From: Acidobacteriota bacterium
Lineage (GTDB): Bacteria > Acidobacteriota > Terriglobia > Terriglobales > Acidobacteriaceae
Length of the DNA stretch: 64,000 bases
Reading direction: 5' to 3'
Assembly (NCBI GenBank): GCA_023441255.1
Contig: JAEZPW010000062.1
Span: 1 to 64,000, forward strand
The notes beneath the pieces were generated by a model, which worked only from the letters and a program-made list of their open reading frames with translations, was not told the origin of the DNA and did not search any database. Each line of letters starts with the position of its first letter. The stretch's first letter is position 1. This document shows, in pieces, positions 1 through 7,422 of the stretch. The translations under genes were made by a program, and so were the position numbers.

Positions 1-1755
1 GTTGCGGACGTACTCGACATTGCGGGTGAGGATGGGGAAGTCGATGGGGCGCAGGGTTTCGGCTTCCTCGGCGTAGCCGACGTCAATCTTGGTCTGTCGC
101 ACAAGGTTGAAAAAGACGAGCGGCGTGTACCCCCAATTGAGGACGGTGCCGTTGTGATCATAGTTGCGGTAGGCCTCAAAGTGCGGTCCCCAGTTGAGCA
201 GGTGTTTGCCCTCGGGGCGGAAGGCGTATTCGATCCGCGTGCTGACCCAATTGATGTCGGGTTGCGGGTCGAAGCCGGTCTGAGTGCGAAAGCCGGTGCT
301 GCGTCCCTGGTAGTGCAGGTTATAGGTAAGGCGGCGGGACGAGCGGTCGAGATCGAACTCGAAGGCAGGGCCGGCGAGGTAGGTTCCCGGAGTGCAGAAG
401 TCAGTGAAATAGTCGCAGCGGGTTGAGCTTTCGACAGCCTGGCCGCTGGCGACCCAGTGGGAGTTGAGCTTATAACGGAAGTCGATGCCGCCGACGCGAT
501 TGAAGGCGCCGTTGAATTCGCGGTCGGTGAACATCAGCCCGATGCTGGACTGATCGCCGAAGTCGCGCGCGACGCGGCCGATGGCAAAGTAAGCACGGTC
601 AGCGGCAGAAGCGTCGTACGTGGGAACGAAGCGGCCTGGTCCTCGGTCGTCGGACATCATGAGTCCGAGAGTGTACTTGCCAAGCCGGCCGGTGAGCCGC
701 GCGCCATAGGTTGGGTTGATGATGCGGCGGGTGAAGAATAACTGGATGGGTGTCTGGAAATAGCTGGCGTTTTCGAGGAAGAACGGGCGCTTCTCGGGGA
801 AAAAGACTTCGAAGCGCTGGTTGATGGTAACTTGCGGATCGTCGGATTCGACCTGGCTGAAATCGGGATTGATGGTGGTGTCGAGCACTAGGCTGTCGTG
901 AATGATGAACTTGGAATCGAGTCCGGCATCGAGCTTCGCCAGCTTATGATCGAAACGCGGGGTCTCCGGATCGCGCGCATTCACGTCGCGGTAGTTGCGG
1001 AAAAGGCCGTAGGGGATGAGTTGAATGTTGCGGCCAGGTGAGACGTCACCGAGGCCCGTCATCGTGCCTAGTTGCTGGTTAAAACCGGCAATACGGTCGG
1101 TAATGTATGGCCAGAAGACCTGTTCGTTGATACGCGGAATGTCGCGCGACACGGCGACTCCCCAGGTCTGCACGTCGGAGCTCCGGAAGCGGAGGCTCTT
1201 AAAAGGAATCGCCATCCAGACGACGTAGCCGCGGGCCGTACGCTGTCCGCGCGAGTACCAGAGGGTGTCGAAGCTGTAGTCGTCGTTCTGGCCCTCGGCA
1301 GTGACGCCGTCGAGTTGAATGCCATAGGGATTGACGCCGAAGAGGTATGACTTGCGCTGGTCGTGAAAGGTGTCGAGCGACAGCCCAACAGTGTCATCGT
1401 CCAGAATGTCTTCGCGACGACCGAAATGTGCGCGGATGAGTCCGGGTTGTGAGTCGAAGCAGACGAAGACGGCGTACAGATTTTTATGGTCGTAGCTGAG
1501 ATAGACTTCGGTGCGTTGGGTGGGAGGAGCACCGTCTTTTGGGCGGCGCTGGACGAGTCGGTCCAGCTTCGCCATTCGGTGTTTCAAGGCGGAATTGGGC
1601 TCCATGTCGAGGAAGTCCTCAAGCCTGGGAGCGGGTTCGACCAGGGGAATTTTCAGGTCGCGAGCGGCGGGCGGGGTGGTGACGTCGGCCGAGCGCGCGT
1701 GCAGCGTGAGTGGCACTAAAAGGACGAGAGAAAGCCTGAGAACAAGCCTGAACAT
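1..1755 (-). CDS. DUF5916 / CBM9-like outer-membrane protein (3' end outside window)
   Basis: The minus-strand frame is open from an ATG at 1755 to the window edge, giving 585 codons with no stop. Residues 1-23 form a signal peptide (MFRLVLRLSLVLL then a small-residue cleavage region). Residues about 40-215 resemble the family-9 carbohydrate-binding-like beta-sandwich (motifs VYLSYDHKNLYAVFVCFD and GVNPYGIQLDG). Beyond that lies the DUF5916 barrel-like region, with NPDFSQVESDDPQVTINQR and FFPEKRPFFLENA, hallmarks of this family. Such proteins are common in Acidobacteria and Bacteroidetes and are thought to be outer-membrane proteins; the substrate is unknown. An AG-rich GAGG lies 15 nt before the ATG. 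It is divergent from the polyferredoxin gene starting at 1924. The family assignment is firm; the role is not known. Confidence 0.85.
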   Translation of the reverse strand, partial: MFRLVLRLSLVLLVPLTLHARSADVTTPPAARDLKIPLVEPAPRLEDFLDMEPNSALKHRMAKLDRLVQRRPKDGAPPTQRTEVYLSYDHKNLYAVFVCFDSQPGLIRAHFGRREDILDDDTVGLSLDTFHDQRKSYLFGVNPYGIQLDGVTAEGQNDDYSFDTLWYSRGQRTARGYVVWMAIPFKSLRFRSSDVQTWGVAVSRDIPRINEQVFWPYITDRIAGFNQQLGTMTGLGDVSPGRNIQLIPYGLFRNYRDVNARDPETPRFDHKLAKLDAGLDSKFIIHDSLVLDTTINPDFSQVESDDPQVTINQRFEVFFPEKRPFFLENASYFQTPIQLFFTRRIINPTYGARLTGRLGKYTLGLMMSDDRGPGRFVPTYDASAADRAYFAIGRVARDFGDQSSIGLMFTDREFNGAFNRVGGIDFRYKLNSHWVASGQAVESSTRCDYFTDFCTPGTYLAGPAFEFDLDRSSRRLTYNLHYQGRSTGFRTQTGFDPQPDINWVSTRIEYAFRPEGKHLLNWGPHFEAYRNYDHNGTVLNWGYTPLVFFNLVRQTKIDVGYAEEAETLRPIDFPILTRNVEYVRN

Positions 1756-1873
1756 TTGCGATTCCGGATTCCTCGGCAGAAGTTACACGCTTGGTGATTA
1801 GACGCATGCTGGATGCGGCGGTTAGGTGGAGTTAGTACGAAAAGCTCTTCCGCCGCTAAACGGATCTGGGCTG

Positions 1874-1885
1874 TGACGTAAGTCA
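1874..1885 (+). promoter_or_regulatory. FNR/DNR-like palindrome TGAC-N4-GTCA
   Basis: A perfect inverted repeat TGAC-GTAA-GTCA lies 38 bp upstream of the polyferredoxin ATG at 1924. The half-site spacing is that of CRP/FNR-family boxes of the TTGAC-N4-GTCAA kind. The gene it precedes encodes a redox Fe-S membrane protein, which fits, but no regulator of this type is in the window and the outermost bases do not match the consensus. Confidence 0.35.
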
Positions 1886-1923
1886 TATTGCTGCCCCGAC
1901 ATGTTGCTTAGCCTGAAATAGTT

Positions 1924-3066
1924 ATGTCAGCGCAGAGCGTTTTCGACACTCAGGTTGAGGCGATCACAGCCGAGCCCACCGTGCCAAGTTCCGACGGATT
2001 TGCAGCAACAGGGAAGCCCGATACCAGGACGGCAAAAAAGAAGCTGGTGCGGCGTACAGACCGGGACTACTCGCAAAAGCTGCGGCGCGGGTTCCAGGTA
2101 GCGTTCGTTATTTTGAACGCATGGATTGGCGTGCAGTTCTATTTCTTCGTGCGTTATTTCGAAAAGGGCGGAGAGGGAACGGCGGTCGCGCGTCCGGCGG
2201 GCGTGGAAGGCTGGTTGCCGATCGCCGCGCTTATGAACCTGAAAGCCACACTGCTGACCGGCGAATTGCCGAAAGTGCATCCTTCGGGGCTGTTTCTGCT
2301 GGTGTCATTCCTGGTCATATCGTTGCTGTTGCGCAAAGCGTTTTGCAGCTGGCTCTGCCCGGTAGGAACGGTGTCGGAGTACTTGTGGAAACTCGGCCGA
2401 AAGGTATTTGGACGCAACTTTCGGATACCGCGAATAGCGGACATTCCGCTGCGCGGACTGAAGTATCTGTTACTTTCACTGTTCGTTTACGCCGTGGCAC
2501 ACATGCCGGTCGAGAGCATTTTGACTTTCCTGCAGGGGCCGTACGGGCTGGTGGCGGACGTCAAGATGCTGAATTTTTTCCGGTTTCTCAGCACGACTGG
2601 TGTGATCACGATCGCAGTACTGGTGGTGGCGTCGCTTTTTGTGCAGAACTTCTGGTGTCGCTATCTGTGCCCGTACGGTGCACTGATGGGAATAACCGCG
2701 CTGTTCAGCCCGATGCGCATCCGGCGAAATGAAGCGGCGTGCATCGATTGCGCGAAATGCGCAAAGGCGTGCCCGGCCGCGCTTCCGGTGGACAAGCTGG
2801 TGACGATCAAGTCAGCCGAGTGCGCCGCCTGCATGGAGTGCGTCGCCGTCTGCCCGGCGGAGGGAGCACTGGACATGACCATGTTCGTGCCGGGAACGAG
2901 GCCAAACTGGCGCAAAGTTCCGGCGTGGGCGTTGGCGGCAGGAATCGCTGTGCTGTTTCTGGGCGTTGTCGGCTGGGCGCAAGTCACGGGGCACTGGAAG
3001 ACAGATATCCCGCGTGAGATATACATGGAGCTTATCCCCCAGGCGCAATATCTGACGCACCCCTAG
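1924..3066 (+). CDS. NapH/CcoG-type membrane polyferredoxin
   Basis: This 380-residue integral membrane Fe-S protein likely passes electrons between quinol and periplasmic or cytoplasmic partners. About 60 soluble N-terminal residues are followed by membrane segments near 58-76, 122-137, 180-195, 225-240 and 335-355. Two CxxxCP motifs at membrane boundaries (CSWLCP at about 141 and CRYLCP at about 247) are typical of NapH/NosR/CcoG proteins. Two classical [4Fe-4S] motifs follow (CIDCAKCAKACP and CAACMECVAVCP). The gene stands alone, with an FNR-like palindrome upstream and a terminator downstream. The ATG at 1924 has no clear Shine-Dalgarno. The partner is unknown: no nap, nos or cco genes are adjacent, so a specific gene name is not justified. 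Confidence 0.85.
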   Translation: MSAQSVFDTQVEAITAEPTVPSSDGFAATGKPDTRTAKKKLVRRTDRDYSQKLRRGFQVAFVILNAWIGVQFYFFVRYFEKGGEGTAVARPAGVEGWLPIAALMNLKATLLTGELPKVHPSGLFLLVSFLVISLLLRKAFCSWLCPVGTVSEYLWKLGRKVFGRNFRIPRIADIPLRGLKYLLLSLFVYAVAHMPVESILTFLQGPYGLVADVKMLNFFRFLSTTGVITIAVLVVASLFVQNFWCRYLCPYGALMGITALFSPMRIRRNEAACIDCAKCAKACPAALPVDKLVTIKSAECAACMECVAVCPAEGALDMTMFVPGTRPNWRKVPAWALAAGIAVLFLGVVGWAQVTGHWKTDIPREIYMELIPQAQYLTHP

Positions 3067-3094
3067 TGTGAGTTGAAGAGAGTGGGTGTCAAGC

Positions 3095-3122
3095 GAGGCT
3101 GCACTAGGCAGCCTCTTCTTTT
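3095..3122 (+). terminator. Rho-independent terminator after the polyferredoxin gene
   Basis: An 8-bp perfect stem GAGGCTGC / GCAGCCTC with a 5-nt loop is followed by TTCTTTT. The loop contains the stop codon of the convergent glycosyltransferase gene, so the two 3' ends meet in this hairpin. Confidence 0.75.
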
Positions 3123-4534
3123 GGCATTGTGAGCGGGGGGCGTCTTCCGGACGCGGGCGAACGCGACGGGCGGACGTTCCGCAAGCCATGCGATGGAGCG
3201 GGGACCGGGGCAGTGCTGCTGACGAGCGGTGGTGCAAGCTCAGGCCGCAGTGTGGAAATGGTATTCGCGACGGCCGTGATGGGCACCAGCGCGGGCCTAG
3301 GCGGCAGATTGACCGAGATACCCGAGATGTTCGACCACGCCGGGGTGTAATGGCGCAAGCGGGAGAAGCGAGGGACATTTGCGAATCTCGCGGCCCGGTG
3401 CCAGTCGAAGGTACGAACATACTGGCGGATCACCTGCGGCATGGTCATTCGCATGGCGGCATGGAAATTCTGCTCCGCCATCTCCCTGCGACGCAGGTCG
3501 TCTGCCAGCACGGTGACAAGTTTGTCAGCCAGACTGCCGGCGTTACCTCGTTCGAAGAAATCCATGGCAATGTGTTCTTCGGCTGCCATGTCAAAGAAAT
3601 CGGGTATGTCGGCGGAAATAATCGGCACGCCGAACTGGCAGGCCTGGTGCGCCACGCCGCTGGATCCGGTGGCTGAGGTGTAAGGCATCACCATCACGCT
3701 GGCGCTGTTGAATAAGTCCGGGATGTCGTCTTCGTGAACATAGCCACGGACGGTGATCTGTGGGTTGTCTTTGACGCGGGCGGCGATCGACTCAACGTAT
3801 CCCGGCGCTGACGGATGATTTTCGCCGGCAATCACGAGACGTGCATTTGGCATTTCGCGCGCAACGCGCTCGAAAGCCGAGATGAGTATCTCAAGCCGCT
3901 TATAGGTGCCCCACTTTCCGAATGCCAGAATGCGTTGCTCAGGATTATCGCGCTGAGAGAAATCGGGATATTGCGGAGTTCCGGCAAAGACGCCGTGGGC
4001 ACGAAGGTGAATGTTGTGTCCCTTGTATTTCTGGATGAGAGTACGGCGGTAGGCCGGGAGCAGAACTGTGACAGAGTCGGCCAACAGCAACAGACGTGTG
4101 GCGACCGCGCCACCGAGATTGTAAAGCAGCGGGTGCTTGACGCCGGCGTCGGCCAGATTAATGCCTTCGAACAGGTGGTGAAGAGTAACGTGCGTGGAGT
4201 AGCCTGCGGCGCGAGCCAAAGCGGGCGCGCACAGTCCGAGAAACGCCGGCGCCGCACTGGTGCCGAAGCTGGAGAACACGCTGTTGAACCACACAACATC
4301 GGGCTTGGTCTCGCGGAAGGCGCGAAGGAGGCGCGCTGGATTCGACAGTGAATTGGGTTTCCAACAGCGAATCACGTCGAAATCAGCGTGTTCTTCGCCG
4401 GTACCGGAGAATTCGTCGGCTAGAACCGTGAGGCTAAGCATCGGGTCCTGTTGCAGTTCTTTGGCCAGATGATATCCATATTCGTTAAGGCGCTCATGGC
4501 TCGGAGGAAAACTTGTAACAAGGCATATCCGCAT
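3104..4534 (-). CDS. Glycosyltransferase family 4 (GT-B fold)
   Basis: This 476-residue cytoplasmic GT-B enzyme is predicted to transfer a sugar from a nucleotide-sugar donor to a polysaccharide or lipid acceptor. The N-terminal Rossmann half starts MRICLVTSFPPSHERLNEYG. The C-terminal donor domain holds FGKWGTYKRLEILISAF, LVIAGENHPSAPGYVES, the VRGYVHEDDIPDLFNSA segment and the donor-site region SSGVAHQACQFGVPIISAD. The start at 4534 is chosen because AGGA lies 8 nt upstream and the canonical N-terminal strand begins there; an in-frame ATG at 4564 would add ten poorly conserved residues. The last 70 or so residues (proline and arginine rich) extend beyond the fold. It is a monocistronic gene with no other sugar genes next to it, so the acceptor cannot be deduced. 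Confidence 0.88.
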   Translation of the reverse strand: MRICLVTSFPPSHERLNEYGYHLAKELQQDPMLSLTVLADEFSGTGEEHADFDVIRCWKPNSLSNPARLLRAFRETKPDVVWFNSVFSSFGTSAAPAFLGLCAPALARAAGYSTHVTLHHLFEGINLADAGVKHPLLYNLGGAVATRLLLLADSVTVLLPAYRRTLIQKYKGHNIHLRAHGVFAGTPQYPDFSQRDNPEQRILAFGKWGTYKRLEILISAFERVAREMPNARLVIAGENHPSAPGYVESIAARVKDNPQITVRGYVHEDDIPDLFNSASVMVMPYTSATGSSGVAHQACQFGVPIISADIPDFFDMAAEEHIAMDFFERGNAGSLADKLVTVLADDLRRREMAEQNFHAAMRMTMPQVIRQYVRTFDWHRAARFANVPRFSRLRHYTPAWSNISGISVNLPPRPALVPITAVANTISTLRPELAPPLVSSTAPVPAPSHGLRNVRPSRSPASGRRPPLTMPKEEAA

Positions 4535-4778
4535 TATCACTTCCTGGGTGCGGGCTTTCCCCAACGGCTTTACGCTCTTCCCAACTCAGCCAAAAAGGCC
4601 GACCCGCGGCTATGTTGTTGTTTTGTGTTTGCAAGAAGAGAGATGAGTGTGAACGGCGTTGAGGTTGGGCAGAAGAACCAAGAATCGCACGTAGCAGATG
4701 TTCTTTTTCTTGGTAATCCTATGGTGTTAAGACAACAGGTTTTGCGGCCTGCGGCGAAACGTGTTTACCCGGTCAGCA

Positions 4779-5516
4779 CTAGCGCGCGACGCTGTCCAGC
4801 AGCTTTTGCATGCGTTCGTAGTGCGAACCTTTCCAGAAAACGCGTCCGCATTGCGAACAGGACAGAAAATGAGTGTGAAGCTCGCGTGTTTTCGGCGGCA
4901 GCAATTCCCACACTTCCTGTTTTGCAGCGGGAATGAGCTGAGCATTGCATTCGAGGCAGCGGGTGAATGGGGCGGTGCGGTCGAGCAGTTCGTAACGACG
5001 CATCACTTCGTGGAGTTGCCGTCGCGGTTCACGCGAACGCACGTAGTATCCGTACGTGACCGTCGAGCGCTTCAGCAGGCCGCGATCACTGGTCAGCAGG
5101 ACACGGTGCTCGTGCGCGGAAATGGCAGCAATTTCCTCGTCGCGGTAGTCGTTCGGATACAGCGCATCAAAGCCGGCCATCCGCAAGTACGCGGCAAGGC
5201 GACCGAGGTGGATGTCGAGAACGAATCTGATGCTATCGAGCGGAGGCGGCTGCACAAGGGAATCCCTCGAGACATCGAGAGAATGGAAGAAGGGGAATGC
5301 GGCGATACGATCTCCATCGTTGACTACGTCAGCAAACGATGCCGTGCGGTTGTTGATGAGGAGCAGGTCAATCTCCGTGTGTGGGATACCAATGGCTTCG
5401 ATGAGGTCCTTCGCAGCTGCAGGTAATTGGAACGCGTAGCCAAATGAGGCGCCACGACGCGAAGGTGGAAGGAAGTCGTTGAGTTCTGCATAGAAACGAA
5501 AGCTGGCGTGGCGCAT
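4779..5516 (-). CDS. Mut7-C RNase-domain protein with N-terminal ubiquitin-like fold
   Basis: This protein of about 245 residues has two recognisable parts: a Mut7-C ubiquitin/RAYS-like domain (ASFRFYAELNDFLPPSRR, then a DLLLINNRTASF turn) and a PIN-like Mut7-C domain (DIHLGRLAAYLRMAGFDALY, NDYRDEEIAAIS, LLTSDRGLLKR). A zinc-ribbon follows, with CLECN and CSQCG pairs around residues 185 and 220. The PIN-like acidic residues are present, so ribonuclease activity is plausible, but no bacterial substrate is established. The start is ambiguous: the ATG at 5516 begins just before the conserved domain, and a GTG at 5555 would add 13 residues. Neither has a good Shine-Dalgarno. Confidence 0.85.
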   Translation of the reverse strand: MRHASFRFYAELNDFLPPSRRGASFGYAFQLPAAAKDLIEAIGIPHTEIDLLLINNRTASFADVVNDGDRIAAFPFFHSLDVSRDSLVQPPPLDSIRFVLDIHLGRLAAYLRMAGFDALYPNDYRDEEIAAISAHEHRVLLTSDRGLLKRSTVTYGYYVRSREPRRQLHEVMRRYELLDRTAPFTRCLECNAQLIPAAKQEVWELLPPKTRELHTHFLSCSQCGRVFWKGSHYERMQKLLDSVAR

Positions 5517-5590
5517 AAGTGACAGGTCAGATCGGGTGATCGCAGAGGCGGTCACGTCAGATGAAGTGCCAGGCTCCGGGAATACGAAAT

Positions 5591-6169
5591 TCAGGCCGTC
5601 TTCTTTTTCTCGCGAATGCGCTCGAGATAACGACCGGTCTCGACGTTGATGCGGACAATTTCGCCCTGAGCAATAAACAATGGAACCATGACTTGCACGC
5701 CATTCTCAAGCGTAGCTTCCTTCCACCTGCTGTCCTGTTGGCCATGCGCGGGAGCGGCGGTGTCGGTCACGCGGAGTTCCACGAATTCAGGAAAGGTGAC
5801 GCTGATGGGCGCGCCGTCGAAGAACTCGACCGGAATGCGAGTGCCTTCCCGGAGAAAACGCGCACTCTCACCCAGCACGGCGGCGGGGAGTTCGACCTGG
5901 TCGAACGTGTCGGGATTCATGAAGACGTATTCGCCGCCCGTGGCGTAGAGGAATTCCATGTTCTGGCGGTCGATCGCGAGGTCCTCAATGCGCAAGTCCG
6001 GCCGGAGATGCGGCTCCGAAAGTCTGCCGCTTTCGACGTTCCGCAACTGAGTCTTGACGGTGCCGCCCTGCTGTCCTGCTCCGGCCTTCACGTCGACGTG
6101 CAGCACCTTATAAACCTGACCTTCGATACGTACCGCCATTCCCGCCCGAATCTGGGATGCCGTAATCAT
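5591..6169 (-). CDS. efp: Elongation factor P paralogue lacking the modified lysine
   Basis: This 192-residue three-domain EF-P (KOW-like, OB, OB) would bind the ribosome between the P and E sites. It starts MITASQIRAGMAVRIEGQVY, has the domain II region MEFLYATGGEYVFMNPDTFDQ, and ends in the C-terminal OB domain. Start 6169 is supported by AGGGAGG 4-5 nt upstream. In the tip loop, where E. coli EF-P has PGKG with Lys34 as the modified residue, this protein reads KAGAG (residues 28-32), so Ala31 stands at the lysine position. Either the loop works unmodified or the protein is a specialised paralogue. No epmA/epmB or other modification genes are nearby. Confidence 0.9.
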   Translation of the reverse strand: MITASQIRAGMAVRIEGQVYKVLHVDVKAGAGQQGGTVKTQLRNVESGRLSEPHLRPDLRIEDLAIDRQNMEFLYATGGEYVFMNPDTFDQVELPAAVLGESARFLREGTRIPVEFFDGAPISVTFPEFVELRVTDTAAPAHGQQDSRWKEATLENGVQVMVPLFIAQGEIVRINVETGRYLERIREKKKTA

Positions 6170-6362
6170 GGGACCTCCCTCGTTAATCCGTCCGGGGCAG
6201 GAATTGTAGCGCAAAAACGGCAACGACGGATTTGCACGGAGCAAAGCAACCACGGATCCGCACGGAGTAAATGGATAAAGCCAAACGGAACAAGAATGCA
6301 GAACAGGCGAGCGGGCCTGAGCGTGTCCCGCCCGAGTGTTTGGCACGCGAGGCTGTAAAACC

Positions 6363-7307
6363 TCACCGGCTGTTCAGGGGCGAGATGACTCGGCCCAAGT
6401 CGGATGCTGCCGCTACGATGTCGAAGTACTCGTAGGCGGCGAGTGCGATTTCCGAGATGGCGCGAGCGCCGGCGCGTTCGTCGCGAAGATAGGTACCCAT
6501 GACCGAGATGATGAACGGGCGGTCTTTTACGAATACGATGCCGACATCATTGCGCACTCCCGCGAGTTCGCCAGGCTTGTTCGCGATCTGCAGCGTATCG
6601 GGAAGAAGCCTTGGGATGCTGCTGTCTTTGGGCGTGCTGAGGAGCTTGAAGAAGTCGGCTGTGTTCTCTTTGCTAAGTGACTTTCCAGCGTAGATTTGCT
6701 CGAGCAGGGACGCGAGTTCGCGCGGAGTGGCGACGTTTTCGCGTCCTTCCTGCGCGGCTTTGATGTCCATCATCTTGCGGCGGAGTCGGGTATGGGTGAG
6801 CCCTAGCGAATCGAGCATGGCATTGACGTTTTCCATGCCGACCTTATCTATCAGGATGTTAGTGGCTGAATTATCACTGACGGCCACCATCATTGTGGCA
6901 AGGTCGCGGTTGGTGAGGCGAGTGACTCCCGGCGTGAGCCCGCCCATGATGTAGCTGTCCGGTACGAGATCAGCCGCGTTGACAACGTAGATGTCGCTCA
7001 GCTTTGCCTTGCCCGGCCCACCCTGCTGCGACTGGCGGTAGAGTTCGGCGAGCACAGCGATTTTGATGGAACTGGCAGTAGGGTAGAGTTCGTCGGCGTT
7101 GAGGGCGAGTTCTTTGCCGCTGGTCAGGTCTTTGATAACGATGCCGAGAACGCCGTCCGTGCTCTGTGCGATGCGAGAAATGCGTTCGGACATCTTCTGC
7201 CACAGAAGTTCCTGCTTGGGCGTGAGCTTGGTGGCGGTGGAAGCGGTTGTGGTTTGTCCGCAGCAGATGCCGAGCAACAACAGAACACAAAGCGAACTCT
7301 TCAGCAC
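6363..7307 (-). CDS. Class A beta-lactamase-fold serine hydrolase, general base altered
   Basis: This 314-residue exported protein begins with the signal MLKSSLCVLLLLGICCG. The serine acyl-enzyme motifs are present: SxxK at 79-82 (SSIK), SDN at 144-146 and KPG at 244-246 in place of KTG. In the omega-loop segment (TRLRRKMMDIKAAQEGREN) an eye alignment to TEM puts Met at the Glu166 position and Lys at Asn170, so the deacylating general base seems absent. This argues against efficient penicillin hydrolysis. A peptidoglycan- or peptide-directed hydrolase, or a penicillin-binding sensor, is possible. It starts at a GTG, with GGAGG 6 nt upstream. A monocistronic gene. Confidence 0.85.
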   Translation of the reverse strand: MLKSSLCVLLLLGICCGQTTTASTATKLTPKQELLWQKMSERISRIAQSTDGVLGIVIKDLTSGKELALNADELYPTASSIKIAVLAELYRQSQQGGPGKAKLSDIYVVNAADLVPDSYIMGGLTPGVTRLTNRDLATMMVAVSDNSATNILIDKVGMENVNAMLDSLGLTHTRLRRKMMDIKAAQEGRENVATPRELASLLEQIYAGKSLSKENTADFFKLLSTPKDSSIPRLLPDTLQIANKPGELAGVRNDVGIVFVKDRPFIISVMGTYLRDERAGARAISEIALAAYEYFDIVAAASDLGRVISPLNSR

Positions 7308-7422
7308 AGTTCACCTCCGGGGTGAGCAGGACAAGATAACGCGAAGGCGAGCGGTTGAAAAGAGTTCCCGCAAGGCGGGGGATAACACAGCCATCAGCTT
7401 CAGTCGTCGACCTTCCGGGGCG

